Of a stretch of 64,000 bases of DNA, positions 6,257-13,968 are shown in pieces. Location: positions 328,214 to 392,213 of the forward strand of contig JAXMAN010000003.1 of NCBI GenBank assembly GCA_046350355.1, in the 5' to 3' direction. The notes under the pieces were generated by a model that had not been told where the DNA came from, ran no database searches, and was given only the letters and a program-made list of their open reading frames with translations. The position numbers and the translations under genes were made by a program. How positions within the stretch are numbered: position 1 is the stretch's first letter; every line of letters begins with the position of its first letter. The stretch is from UBA966 sp046350355 (lineage in GTDB: Bacteria > Planctomycetota > Phycisphaerae > Phycisphaerales > SM1A02).

Positions 6257-8938
6257 TCAGCGGTCCTCGAAGGCGTCCTGGAAGGCGTCGCCCTCGCGGT
6301 CGATCTTGGCCTGCAGCTTGTTGGCGGCCTCGACCTCCTCCTCGGACATCTCCGCGCCCTCGGCCTCGAGCGCCTTCATGCGCTGCCAGTCCTCGAGCGT
6401 GATGAGCACGTCGCGGTGCACGCTGCCCTTGTGCTCGCCCAGGATGCCGGCGCGGCCCATCTGGTCCACCAGGCGGCTGGCGCGGCCGTAGCCGATCGCC
6501 AGGCGCCGCTGGAGCAGGCTCACGCTGCCGCGGCCGCTCTCGATGAGCACCTCGACGGCGCGGTCGAAGAGGGGATCGCGCTCGTCCACGGGGACGCCGC
6601 CCTCGCCCTCCTGCGACTCCTGCGCGGTGCCCGGGCCCTTGATCGCCACGAGCGTGCGCTCGAAGCTGGGCTTCGCGACCTCCTTGAGGAACTTGGTGAC
6701 CGAGCGCGCCTCGGTGTCGGTGACCAGCGTGCCCTGCGCGCGGCGCAGCTCGCTGGAGCCGTTGGTGAGCACGAGCATGTCGCCCTGGCCCAGCAGCAGC
6801 TCGCCGCCCTTCTGGTCGAGCACGATGCGGCTGTCCATGCCGCTGGCCACCTTGAAGGTGACGCGGCAGGGCATGTTCGCCTTGATGAGGCCGGTGACGA
6901 CGTTCGCCTGCGGGCGCTGCGTCGCCAGCACCAGGTGCATGCCGACGGCGCGCGCCTTCTGCGCGATGCGCACGATGGAGGACTCGACCTCCTTGTGCGT
7001 CATCATCAGGTCGGCCAGCTCGTCGATGACGAAGACCATGTACGGCAGCTTCTTGGGGGTGCGCGCCCACTCCACGTCGCTGGCGGGGTTCATGCGGCTG
7101 CGCAGCTCCTCCTCGCCGAGCTGGTTGTAGCCCGTGAGGTCGCGCACGCCGGCGTTCTTGAGGAGCTCGTAGCGCTCCTCCATCTTTCGGACGGCCCACT
7201 CCAGGATGCCCGCGGCCTTGGACATGTCCGTGACCACGGGGCTCATGAGGTGGGGGATCTCGCTGAACTGCGCCATCTCCACCATCTTGGGGTCGACCAG
7301 GACCAGCTTCAGCTCGTCCGGGCGCTTGGTGTAGAGCCAGCTCATGATGATCGTGTTCATGCAGACGCTCTTGCCGCTGCCGGTGGTGCCGGCGATCAGC
7401 ATGTGCGGCTGCTTGGCCAGGTCGAGCACCAGCGGCTCGCCCGCGCTGTCCTTGCCCAGGAACATCGGCAGCGCCATCTTGCTGGCGGCCGGGCCGCTCA
7501 TCAGCTCCTTGATGCGCACCTTCTCCTTGGTCTTGTTGGGCACCTCGATGCCGACCTCGGTGCGGCCGACCATGTTGCTGATGATGCGGATGTTCGGCGC
7601 GCCCAGCGCGCGGGCGATGTCCGTCGCGATGGTCTGCAGCCGCGCCACGCGCGTGCCGGGGGCCAGCTCCACGGAGTAGAGGGTGACCACGGGGCCGCTC
7701 TCGATGCCCGTCACCGAGCCCTCGATCTGGTAGATGCGCAGGGTCTGCTCGAGCAGGCCGGCCTGCTCGCGCACGAACGCCTCCATCTGCTCGCTGAAGT
7801 TGCCCTCGGGGTCCTCGAGCAGCTCGAGCGTGGGGAACTTGTAGCCCTCGTAGTTCTCGGTGCGCGGGATGTCCTCGTCGCGCAGCGGCTTGGTCTGCGC
7901 GTTGGCCATGCGCACGGGGAGCATGGCGATCTTGGTGCGCAGCTCCTCGGCGCTGAGGCTGCGGGGCGCGGGGGCGGCCGCCTCCTCGTCCTCCTCGGCG
8001 GCGTCCTCGGCGTCGGCGTCCTCGTCCGCGTCCTCGTCCTCGTCCTCGGACTCCTCCTCCTCGCACGCCTCCTCAGACTCGTCCTGCGCGTCCTCGATCT
8101 CCTCCTCGTCCTCGACCGAGTCCTCGAGCTCCTCTTCCTCCTCGTCCGCCTCGGCCAGGCGCGCGTTGGAGGCGCCCTCGGCCGGGTCCTCCTCGATGAC
8201 GCGCACGTTCGCCGCGCGCGAGGGGCGGCGACGGCCGGCAGGGGAGGGGGGGACCGCCACCGCGGCGCCCGCCATCGCGGGCACGGGCTGGCCGCTGCGG
8301 CGGCTGGTCATCAGCGGCGCGAGCAGCTTGCCGTAGTCGAAGCGCCAGACCGGCTCCAGGAAGCTCAGGCCGCGCATCACCGCGGCGGGCAGGCGCGAGA
8401 CGACCTCGTCCGCGGCCACGATCGCGCCGATGCCGGCGGCGCAGAGCAGGATCAGGCTCGTCGCCAGCCCGCTGAAGCGCGCGGAGAGCTCGCCCGCGAT
8501 CCACTGCGGCACGACGCCCGCCTCGACGCCCGCGACCGGGCCCAGCGTGGGGAACCAGAGCGCGTGCAGCGCGCTGCACGCCAGCAGCAGGAAGCCGGCG
8601 CCGATGGCGCGCAGCCAGAGGTGCTCGACCTTGTAGCCCAGCGGGCGCGCGACCAGCGCGGCGACCACCAGCGCCAGCACGGGCCAGACGCCGTAGCCGA
8701 GGATCGCGTAGGTCCAGTAGGCCAGCGCCGCGCCGCCGGAACCGAGCAGGTTCGCGGGGGGCGCGTTGTGCACCGCGACGGCCTTCGAGGGCCAGTCGCC
8801 GCTGTTGAAGGAGCCCAGGGCCAGCAGGAGCACGAGCGTGGTGCCGATGGCGGCGAACCAGCCCAGCGTCGAGCGGAACTGCGGGTGCTTCCAGAGGTGC
8901 GAGACGGTCGTTCCTTCGGTCGTCTTCGAACGGGCCAT
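6257..8938 (-). CDS. ftsK: DNA translocase FtsK/SpoIIIE family
   Basis: Septum-anchored hexameric motor that pumps chromosomal DNA during division. The ATG at 8938 gives 893 residues, starting MARSKTTEG. The order is: about four N-terminal membrane helices (to roughly residue 190), a linker containing an exceptionally acidic run of Glu/Asp (about 240-310), then the motor with P-loop GTTGSGKS (517-524), VDPKMVEMAQF, VFVIDELADLMM as Walker B, and ATQRPQANVVTG. It ends with the winged-helix gamma domain (SRLVDQMGRAGILGEHKGS). All expected parts are present. It is divergent from the dehydratase cluster starting at 9021. Confidence 0.95.
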   Translation of the reverse strand: MARSKTTEGTTVSHLWKHPQFRSTLGWFAAIGTTLVLLLALGSFNSGDWPSKAVAVHNAPPANLLGSGGAALAYWTYAILGYGVWPVLALVVAALVARPLGYKVEHLWLRAIGAGFLLLACSALHALWFPTLGPVAGVEAGVVPQWIAGELSARFSGLATSLILLCAAGIGAIVAADEVVSRLPAAVMRGLSFLEPVWRFDYGKLLAPLMTSRRSGQPVPAMAGAAVAVPPSPAGRRRPSRAANVRVIEEDPAEGASNARLAEADEEEEELEDSVEDEEEIEDAQDESEEACEEEESEDEDEDADEDADAEDAAEEDEEAAAPAPRSLSAEELRTKIAMLPVRMANAQTKPLRDEDIPRTENYEGYKFPTLELLEDPEGNFSEQMEAFVREQAGLLEQTLRIYQIEGSVTGIESGPVVTLYSVELAPGTRVARLQTIATDIARALGAPNIRIISNMVGRTEVGIEVPNKTKEKVRIKELMSGPAASKMALPMFLGKDSAGEPLVLDLAKQPHMLIAGTTGSGKSVCMNTIIMSWLYTKRPDELKLVLVDPKMVEMAQFSEIPHLMSPVVTDMSKAAGILEWAVRKMEERYELLKNAGVRDLTGYNQLGEEELRSRMNPASDVEWARTPKKLPYMVFVIDELADLMMTHKEVESSIVRIAQKARAVGMHLVLATQRPQANVVTGLIKANMPCRVTFKVASGMDSRIVLDQKGGELLLGQGDMLVLTNGSSELRRAQGTLVTDTEARSVTKFLKEVAKPSFERTLVAIKGPGTAQESQEGEGGVPVDERDPLFDRAVEVLIESGRGSVSLLQRRLAIGYGRASRLVDQMGRAGILGEHKGSVHRDVLITLEDWQRMKALEAEGAEMSEEEVEAANKLQAKIDREGDAFQDAFEDR

Positions 8939-9020
8939 ATCCGAGCATTCATCGGCTCGACCCCCTCGACTTGGCCGATCTTTGCAGGGGTTTCCGGCCC
9001 CCGCTAGGATCCCCGCGCCG

Positions 9021-9539
9021 ATGCACTTCGCCCTCATCGACACCATCCTGGAGCGCACCCCGCAGCGGGTCCGCGCCATCAAGCAGGTGACGCTGGCGGA
9101 GGAGTACCTGCAGGACCACTTCCCGACCTTCCATGTGCTGCCCGGGGTCTTCATGCTCGAGGCGCTCGTGCAGTCCGCCCGCGCCCTCCTGGAGGCGCAG
9201 GGGCACCCCCGGATGGTCCTGGGAGGGGTCCGGGCGATGCGCTACGGCACCTTCGTCCGCCCCGGCGACGCGCTGGAGGTCGAGGTGACGCTGGAGAAGA
9301 CCCAGCCCGACGGCACCTTCGTCTTCAAGGGCGTCGGGACGGTCCGCCGCTTCGCCGCCCCGGCGGCGGGGGCGGGCGGTCCGGACGGGCCGGGAGGGGC
9401 GCCATCCGCCCCGGCGACCCCGCCGGAGCCGGAGACGGCCGTCTCGGGCCGTTTTACAATGCGCCCTTTGCGGGTTCCGGCCCTCACGCCGGCCCCCGCG
9501 CCAGCCGCCTCGGCAGCGATGGAGACGCCGGTCGGCTGA
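9021..9539 (+). CDS. FabZ-like 3-hydroxyacyl-ACP dehydratase, copy A
   Basis: Hot-dog fold dehydratase acting on ACP-bound 3-hydroxyacyl chains. The motif DHFPTFHVLPGVFMLEALVQ keeps the FabZ catalytic His (about residue 36) and the acidic residue in LEAL (about 50). The core ends near residue 115. A further 55 or so residues are Pro/Ala/Gly-rich low complexity, not found in ordinary FabZ. It begins a three-gene plus-strand cluster with an ACP (9607) and a second dehydratase (10046). Housekeeping fatty acid synthesis or a dedicated lipid are both possible. Confidence 0.8.
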   Translation: MHFALIDTILERTPQRVRAIKQVTLAEEYLQDHFPTFHVLPGVFMLEALVQSARALLEAQGHPRMVLGGVRAMRYGTFVRPGDALEVEVTLEKTQPDGTFVFKGVGTVRRFAAPAAGAGGPDGPGGAPSAPATPPEPETAVSGRFTMRPLRVPALTPAPAPAASAAMETPVG

Positions 9540-9606
9540 GCCGCCGGTCCCCTCGGACGCCCCGTCGGGGCGACCGGACGCACGGATGCACACCTACGGA
9601 GAAACC

Positions 9607-10014
9607 ATGGCCGCTATTTCCCGCGCCGACATCGAAGCGAAGGTCACCGAGGTCCTCGAGAGCGCCCTGGGCGCCGACGCCGAGGACATCACCCCCACCG
9701 CCACGCTGACCGAAGACCTCGGCGCCGAGAGCATCGACTTCCTCGACATCCAGTTCCAGCTCGAGAAGAAGTTCTCCACCCCGGAGAAGCCCTTCAAGAT
9801 CGAGCAGGGGGAGCTCTTCCCCGAGAACATGATGTCCAACCCCGAGTACGTGAAGGACGGCAAGTTCACCGAGGCCGGCTTCGCGGTGCTCAAGGAGCGC
9901 ATGCCGCACGTCGACCTCTCGGTCTTCTCGGCCGACCGCGACGTGAAGGGGCTCGCCAAGATCTTCACCGTGAAGAGCCTCTGCGACTTCATCGAGATGA
10001 AGCTGAAGAAGTGA
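9607..10014 (+). CDS. Acyl carrier protein
   Basis: Carrier of acyl intermediates on a 4'-phosphopantetheine arm. The attachment site is the Ser in DLGAESIDFLDI, a variant of the usual DSL motif. At 135 residues it is much longer than standard AcpP (about 78): an insertion of some 50 residues (roughly 60-110) splits the acidic helical core, which resumes with a FTVKSLCDFIEMKL-type last helix. The ATG at 9607 is preferred over 9586 because GGAG sits 5-8 bases before it. It lies between two FabZ-like genes, which points to a specialised carrier. Confidence 0.85.
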   Translation: MAAISRADIEAKVTEVLESALGADAEDITPTATLTEDLGAESIDFLDIQFQLEKKFSTPEKPFKIEQGELFPENMMSNPEYVKDGKFTEAGFAVLKERMPHVDLSVFSADRDVKGLAKIFTVKSLCDFIEMKLKK

Positions 10015-10045
10015 CGCCGGGGCACTCGCCCCGCGGAGCCGAGCG

Positions 10046-10561
10046 ATGCGCTGGATGTGGATCGACACGATCGTGGCCTTCGAGCCGGACCGCCGGCTCG
10101 TGGCGATCAAGAACGTGTCGCTCGCCGAGGAGCACCTGCACGACCACTTCCCCGCCACGGCGGCGCTCCCCGCGCAGCCGGTGATGCCGGCGTGCCTCAT
10201 GGTCGAGGGCATGGCCCAGACCGCGGGAATCCTGGCCGGAAGCGTGCGCCGCTTCCGCGAGAAGGTCATCCTGGCGAAGATCCAGCGCGCGGAGATCACG
10301 CAGGATGTCGTCCCCGGCCAGTGCATCCGCTACGACGCGCGCATCGACCGGATGGACGCGATGGGCGCGGGCACGGTCGGCACGATCGAGCGCCTGGACC
10401 ACCGCACCGGGACCTGGGAGAAGATCGGCGAGACCGAGATCATGTTCAGCCACGTGGACCAGAACATGAGCGGGCTGGCCTTCCCCGAGCACAACTTCGT
10501 CTTCAGCGACAGCTTCCGCAACGTGCTGCGCGCGAGCGGGCTCGGGCATCTGATGGATTGA
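10046..10561 (+). CDS. FabZ-like 3-hydroxyacyl-ACP dehydratase, copy B
   Basis: Second hot-dog dehydratase of the cluster, with 171 residues. It has DHFPATAALPAQPVMPACLM followed by VEGMAQTAG, so the catalytic His and Glu positions are kept, with a 5-residue longer spacing than in copy A. The downstream strands (FREKVILAKIQRAEI, VVPGQCIRYDARI) match the family. It starts 31 bases after the ACP stop. Two dehydratases around one ACP suggest either a heteromeric enzyme or separate chain specificities. Confidence 0.8.
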   Translation: MRWMWIDTIVAFEPDRRLVAIKNVSLAEEHLHDHFPATAALPAQPVMPACLMVEGMAQTAGILAGSVRRFREKVILAKIQRAEITQDVVPGQCIRYDARIDRMDAMGAGTVGTIERLDHRTGTWEKIGETEIMFSHVDQNMSGLAFPEHNFVFSDSFRNVLRASGLGHLMD

Positions 10562-10635
10562 GCTGGCGGCGGGGCGGGCGGGACGCGCCGCGCGTGCGCG
10601 CACCGTGCCGCGCGACCGCCGCATCGCCGCTCACC

Positions 10636-10684
10636 GAAAAAGCAAAGGACCCCGCTCGGGGAGGCACACAGCCGAGTCGGGGTC
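10636..10684 (-). terminator. Minus-strand intrinsic terminator
   Basis: On the minus strand, GACCCCG and CGG arms (10684-10672 with 10659-10648, one bulge) close a 12-base loop and are followed by CTTTGCTTTTTCGG. No annotated minus-strand gene lies upstream in this gap, so it implies an unannotated transcript from about 10860 downward. Confidence 0.6.
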
Positions 10685-10857
10685 GTTGCAGGGAGATAGT
10701 GGGCCCATACTTCCCGGGCCCGTGCTCGTGGGACCCCGCGTTGCGCGCGGGGTCCGTCGTTCGTGTCCCAGGCACAACCCTCCGCTGCGCCCGAGACACT
10801 GACACGATCGAATGCGCTCGGTGCAACGCCAACCCGTGCACGCCCTATTTTCCCGAA
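10685..10857 (-). ncRNA. Candidate structured small RNA (unidentified)
   Basis: This gap between the dehydratase and the deacetylase has no convincing frame. It carries a perfect 10-bp hairpin (10731-10740 with 10746-10755, loop TTGCG), a GGGCCC pair at 10711-10730, and a minus-strand terminator at its end. Together these look like a minus-strand RNA of about 150-220 bases. I could not match it to 6S, SRP, tmRNA or RNase P motifs. A long leader for the divergent deacetylase gene is an alternative. Confidence 0.3.
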
Positions 10858-11037
10858 GTGGTGACGGCTGATCCGAATGTCCCGACTGCAGCGGCCGCGT
10901 CCGCGGCCCGCGCCGCGCGCGCCCGCCGCCACAACGCCCCCGCGCCGACCTTCCCGGACGCATTCGGGACGCCCGGCGCGCACGCCGCGCTCGCGGTGGC
11001 GCTGCTGCTGGCGCTGGGCGCGCCCAAGGAGCCTTCG

Positions 11038-11760
11038 ATGCACGATTTCGCCGACTGGAGCGCGATTCCCGTCCTCATGTACCACCATGTGGGCGACTGG
11101 GGTCCGTCGCGCCCGGACTGGGCGCCGTGGGTCGTGCTTCCCGCGGACTTCCGCGCGCAGATGGACTGGCTCGTGCGCTCGGGCTACCACAGCGCGACCT
11201 TCGCGCAGCTCGAGGCGCGCGCGCGCCAGGGGATGCCGCCGCCGCCGCGCACGGTGGTGCTGAGCTTCGACGACGGCTGGGCCGCGCAGGAGGCGGTCGC
11301 GCGCGACGAGCTCGAGCCGCGCGGCCTGCAGGGCGTCCTCTTCGTCTACACGGGCGCGATCGGCCGCGAGCCCAACGGCGGCGGCTACCTCTCCTGGCCG
11401 CAGCTTCGCACGATGGAGTCGCGCGGGCACGAGGTGCAGTCGCACACCGTCGGCCATCCGCGCCTGACGGGCGTCGACGACGCGGCGCTCGCGCGCGAGC
11501 TGCGCGAGAGCCGCGCGCGCATCGCGCAGGAGCTGGGGCACGAATCCACCGTCCTCGCCTACCCCTACGGCGATCACGACGACCGCGTCGCCGCCGCCGC
11601 GCGCGACGCCGGCTACGCGCGCGCCTACCGCGCCGACGCCGCGCCCGAGTCCGGGGGCGCGGGGCTGGGCGCGTACCGCCTCCCGCGCATCAGCGTGGGC
11701 TACGGCGAGCCGCTCCCCGTCTTTATCGAGCGCGTGCGCGCCGCCGAGGGCGCGCGGTAG
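11038..11760 (+). CDS. Polysaccharide deacetylase (NodB-type)
   Basis: Carbohydrate esterase 4 family enzyme, removing acetyl groups from N-acetylated sugars of a surface polymer or peptidoglycan. It shows IPVLMYHHVGDWG, VVLSFDDGW (the two Asp of motif 1), EVQSHTVGHPRL (the SHxxxHP metal motif) and AYPYGDHDD. The ATG at 11038 starts directly before the domain. GTG codons at 10858/10861 in the same frame would add 60 residues with an Ala/Leu-rich hydrophobic stretch that could be a membrane anchor, so the true start is uncertain. Export would need the longer form. Confidence 0.85.
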   Translation: MHDFADWSAIPVLMYHHVGDWGPSRPDWAPWVVLPADFRAQMDWLVRSGYHSATFAQLEARARQGMPPPPRTVVLSFDDGWAAQEAVARDELEPRGLQGVLFVYTGAIGREPNGGGYLSWPQLRTMESRGHEVQSHTVGHPRLTGVDDAALARELRESRARIAQELGHESTVLAYPYGDHDDRVAAAARDAGYARAYRADAAPESGGAGLGAYRLPRISVGYGEPLPVFIERVRAAEGAR

Positions 11761-11802
11761 CGGTTCGCGCGCGGCCGCGGATTCACTACGCTGCGCCTTC
11801 GC

Positions 11803-12372
11803 ATGGGACGCCACCTCGCCGTCTACACGGGCAGCTTCGACCCGATCACGCTGGGCCACCTGGATGTGCTCGCGCGCGCGCGCCGGCTCTTCGACGACGT
11901 GATCCTGGCCATCGGCCACAACCCCAACAAGCCCGCGCTCTTCTCCTTCGAGGAGCGCCTGGAGCTGGCGCGCACCTGCGTCGACGGGATGCTGCGCGCG
12001 GAGCCGCAGGGGGCGCCCGTGCGCGTGGAGCTCTATTCCGGGCTCACCGTCGACTTCGCGCGCCAGGTCGGCGCCGCGGCGATCGTGCGCGGCATCCGCA
12101 ACGTGACCGACCTCGCGGTGGAGTGCCAGCTCGCGATCACCAACCGCCAGGTCGCGGGGATCGAGACGGTCTTCGTCGTCACCGGCGAGAGCTTCGCGTA
12201 CACGAGCTCGAGCCTCATCAAGCAGATCGCGGCCTTCGGCGGCTCGATCGAGCGCCTGGGCGCGCTCGTCCCGACGCCGGTCATCGAGGCGCTGCTGCGC
12301 AAGCGCGCCGATCCGCGCAACCCGCTGGGCATGCTCGCCGCCGAGCATCACGGCGGCGGCGACGGCGCCTGA
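11803..12372 (+). CDS. coaD: Pantetheine-phosphate adenylyltransferase
   Basis: Penultimate step of coenzyme A synthesis: 4'-phosphopantetheine plus ATP to dephospho-CoA. The nucleotidyltransferase motif TGSFDPITLGH is at about residues 8-18. GHNPNKPALFSFEERL, IVRGIRNVTD and TSSSLIKQIAAFGG are all CoaD signatures. At 189 residues it is slightly longer than usual, through a C-terminal tail. panB for the same pathway lies 0.7 kb downstream, with one gene between. Confidence 0.95.
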   Translation: MGRHLAVYTGSFDPITLGHLDVLARARRLFDDVILAIGHNPNKPALFSFEERLELARTCVDGMLRAEPQGAPVRVELYSGLTVDFARQVGAAAIVRGIRNVTDLAVECQLAITNRQVAGIETVFVVTGESFAYTSSSLIKQIAAFGGSIERLGALVPTPVIEALLRKRADPRNPLGMLAAEHHGGGDGA

Positions 12373-12389
12373 CCGCGCAGCACACCGCC

Positions 12390-13076
12390 ATGGCCGCCAC
12401 CTACCGCGTCATCTCCATCGGCACGCTCGCGCACAACCCCGACTGGGGCGAGCGCGGCGACGTTCGCCCCGGCCACGCGACGACGACGCTCGTCACCAGC
12501 GGCGACGCGCGCATCCTGGTCGATCCCTCGCTGCCGGAGCAGATCCTGGTGCCGCGCCTGGCCGAGCGCAGCGGCCTGCGTCCCGCGGACATCACGCATG
12601 TCTTCCTCACGAGCTACCACCCGCTGCGCCGCCGCGGGCTCGCGGCCTTCGAGGAGTCGCAGTGGCTCATCGGCGAGTCCGAGCGCGAGGCGGTGGGCGC
12701 GCAGCTCGTCGCCAAATACAAGGAGGCCGAGGACGCCGGCGACGGCGACCTCGCCGCGACGCTGCGCGCGGAGATCGCGCTGCTGCAGCGCTGCGGCGCC
12801 GCGCCCGACCGCCTGGCCGAGGGGGTCGACCTCTTCCCGCTCTACGGCGTCACGCCGGGAAGCTGCGGGCTGCTGCTGCCGATGCCCGGGCACACGGTGC
12901 TCGTCGCCGGCGACGCGGTCGCGACGGTGGAGTGCCTGGAGCGCGGCAAGGTGATCTCGCCGGTCTTCAACCTGGCGCAGGCGCAGGAGAGCTTCAAGGA
13001 GGCGGTCGAGATCGCGGACATCATCGTCTGCGGGCGCGACAACGCCGTCCCCAACCAGATGCGCCGCGGGTTCTGA
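12390..13076 (+). CDS. Metallo-beta-lactamase-fold protein with degenerate metal motif
   Basis: The 228-residue protein has the general order of the fold: an N-terminal strand region, ILVDPSLP, VFLTSYHP after a hydrophobic strand, MPGHTVLVAGDAVATVE and a terminal CGRDNAVPNQMRRGF. The diagnostic HxHxDH is replaced by SYHPLRRRG, so only one of the usual ligands remains; the distal PGHT His and GDAV Asp are present. It may bind a single metal, use other ligands or be non-enzymatic. It lies between coaD and panB with short gaps, so it may be co-transcribed with CoA genes. Substrate unknown. Confidence 0.65.
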   Translation: MAATYRVISIGTLAHNPDWGERGDVRPGHATTTLVTSGDARILVDPSLPEQILVPRLAERSGLRPADITHVFLTSYHPLRRRGLAAFEESQWLIGESEREAVGAQLVAKYKEAEDAGDGDLAATLRAEIALLQRCGAAPDRLAEGVDLFPLYGVTPGSCGLLLPMPGHTVLVAGDAVATVECLERGKVISPVFNLAQAQESFKEAVEIADIIVCGRDNAVPNQMRRGF

Positions 13077-13116
13077 GACCGCGTCCGGACGCGGGGTGCG
13101 GCGTATGCTTCCCGCC

Positions 13117-13968
13117 ATGAACGACGCGAAGGCCACGACGCTGCGGGAGCTGGCGCGGATGGCGCGCGCGGGCGAGCGCTTCGCCTGCCTCACCTGCTAC
13201 GACGCCACCACCGCGCGCTGGCTGGACGCCGCGGGCGTGCACGTGCTGCTGGTGGGGGACACCGCCGCGGAGACGATCCTGGGCCTGCCCTCGACGATCC
13301 ACGCGCCGCTGGACTTCCTGGTCACGCTGACGGCCGCGGTCAAGCGCGGCGCGCCGCAGCGCGTCGTCATGGCCGACATGCCCTTCATGAGCTACCAGGC
13401 CGACGACGCCGAGGCGCTGCGCAACGCCGCGCGCTTCATGACCGAGGGGACCGCCGACTGCGTGAAGCTCGAGGCGGACCGCGGCCACGCGGGGCTCGTC
13501 GAGAAGATGGCGCGCGCGGGCATCCCCGTCGTCGCGCACGTCGGCAGCCGTCCGCAGCACGCCAAGCTCAAGGGCGGCTACGCGAGCACCGGACGCACCG
13601 CCGAGAGCGCGCTGCGCATCCTGCACGACGCCGCGGCGCTCGAGGCCGCCGGCGCGACGATGATCCTGGTCGAGGCGTGCCCCGCCGAGGTCGCGCAGAT
13701 GGTCGTCGAGCGCGCGACCGTGCCGGTCATCGGCTGCGGCGCGGGCCCCGCCTGCCACGGGCAGGTCGTCGTGCTGCAGGACCTGCTCGGGCTGAGCGCC
13801 TGGCAGCCGGCCTTCGCGCCGCCGCTGGCGCAGCTTGGCCGCGAGCTCGAGGGCGCCGCACGCGACTGGTGCGACCGCGTGCGCCGCGCCGACCTGGGCG
13901 AGCACCCGTACACGATCCCGCCGGACGAGCTCGCCCGCCTCATGCAGATGGCCGCGCACGCCCCATGA
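13117..13968 (+). CDS. panB: 3-methyl-2-oxobutanoate hydroxymethyltransferase
   Basis: First committed step of pantothenate synthesis, making ketopantoate from 2-ketoisovalerate and 5,10-methylene-THF. It shows LTCYDATTARWLDAAGV, VLLVGDTAAETILGL, VVMADMPFMSYQ, VKLEADRG, VVAHVGSRPQH and VPVIGCGAGPACHGQVVVLQD, which are the metal and substrate motifs of the family. The ATG at 13117 gives 283 residues. A GTG further upstream (13096) is less likely. Its stop overlaps the start of the next gene in ATGA, so the two are translationally coupled. Confidence 0.93.
   Translation: MNDAKATTLRELARMARAGERFACLTCYDATTARWLDAAGVHVLLVGDTAAETILGLPSTIHAPLDFLVTLTAAVKRGAPQRVVMADMPFMSYQADDAEALRNAARFMTEGTADCVKLEADRGHAGLVEKMARAGIPVVAHVGSRPQHAKLKGGYASTGRTAESALRILHDAAALEAAGATMILVEACPAEVAQMVVERATVPVIGCGAGPACHGQVVVLQDLLGLSAWQPAFAPPLAQLGRELEGAARDWCDRVRRADLGEHPYTIPPDELARLMQMAAHAP

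Noticed and set aside
5163..8066. A minus-strand open frame of 967 codons.
   Set aside because: It is an Arg/Gly/Ala-rich shadow of ftsK and of the cytosine deaminase in another frame, a common effect of very high GC; many other long open frames here were rejected for the same reason.
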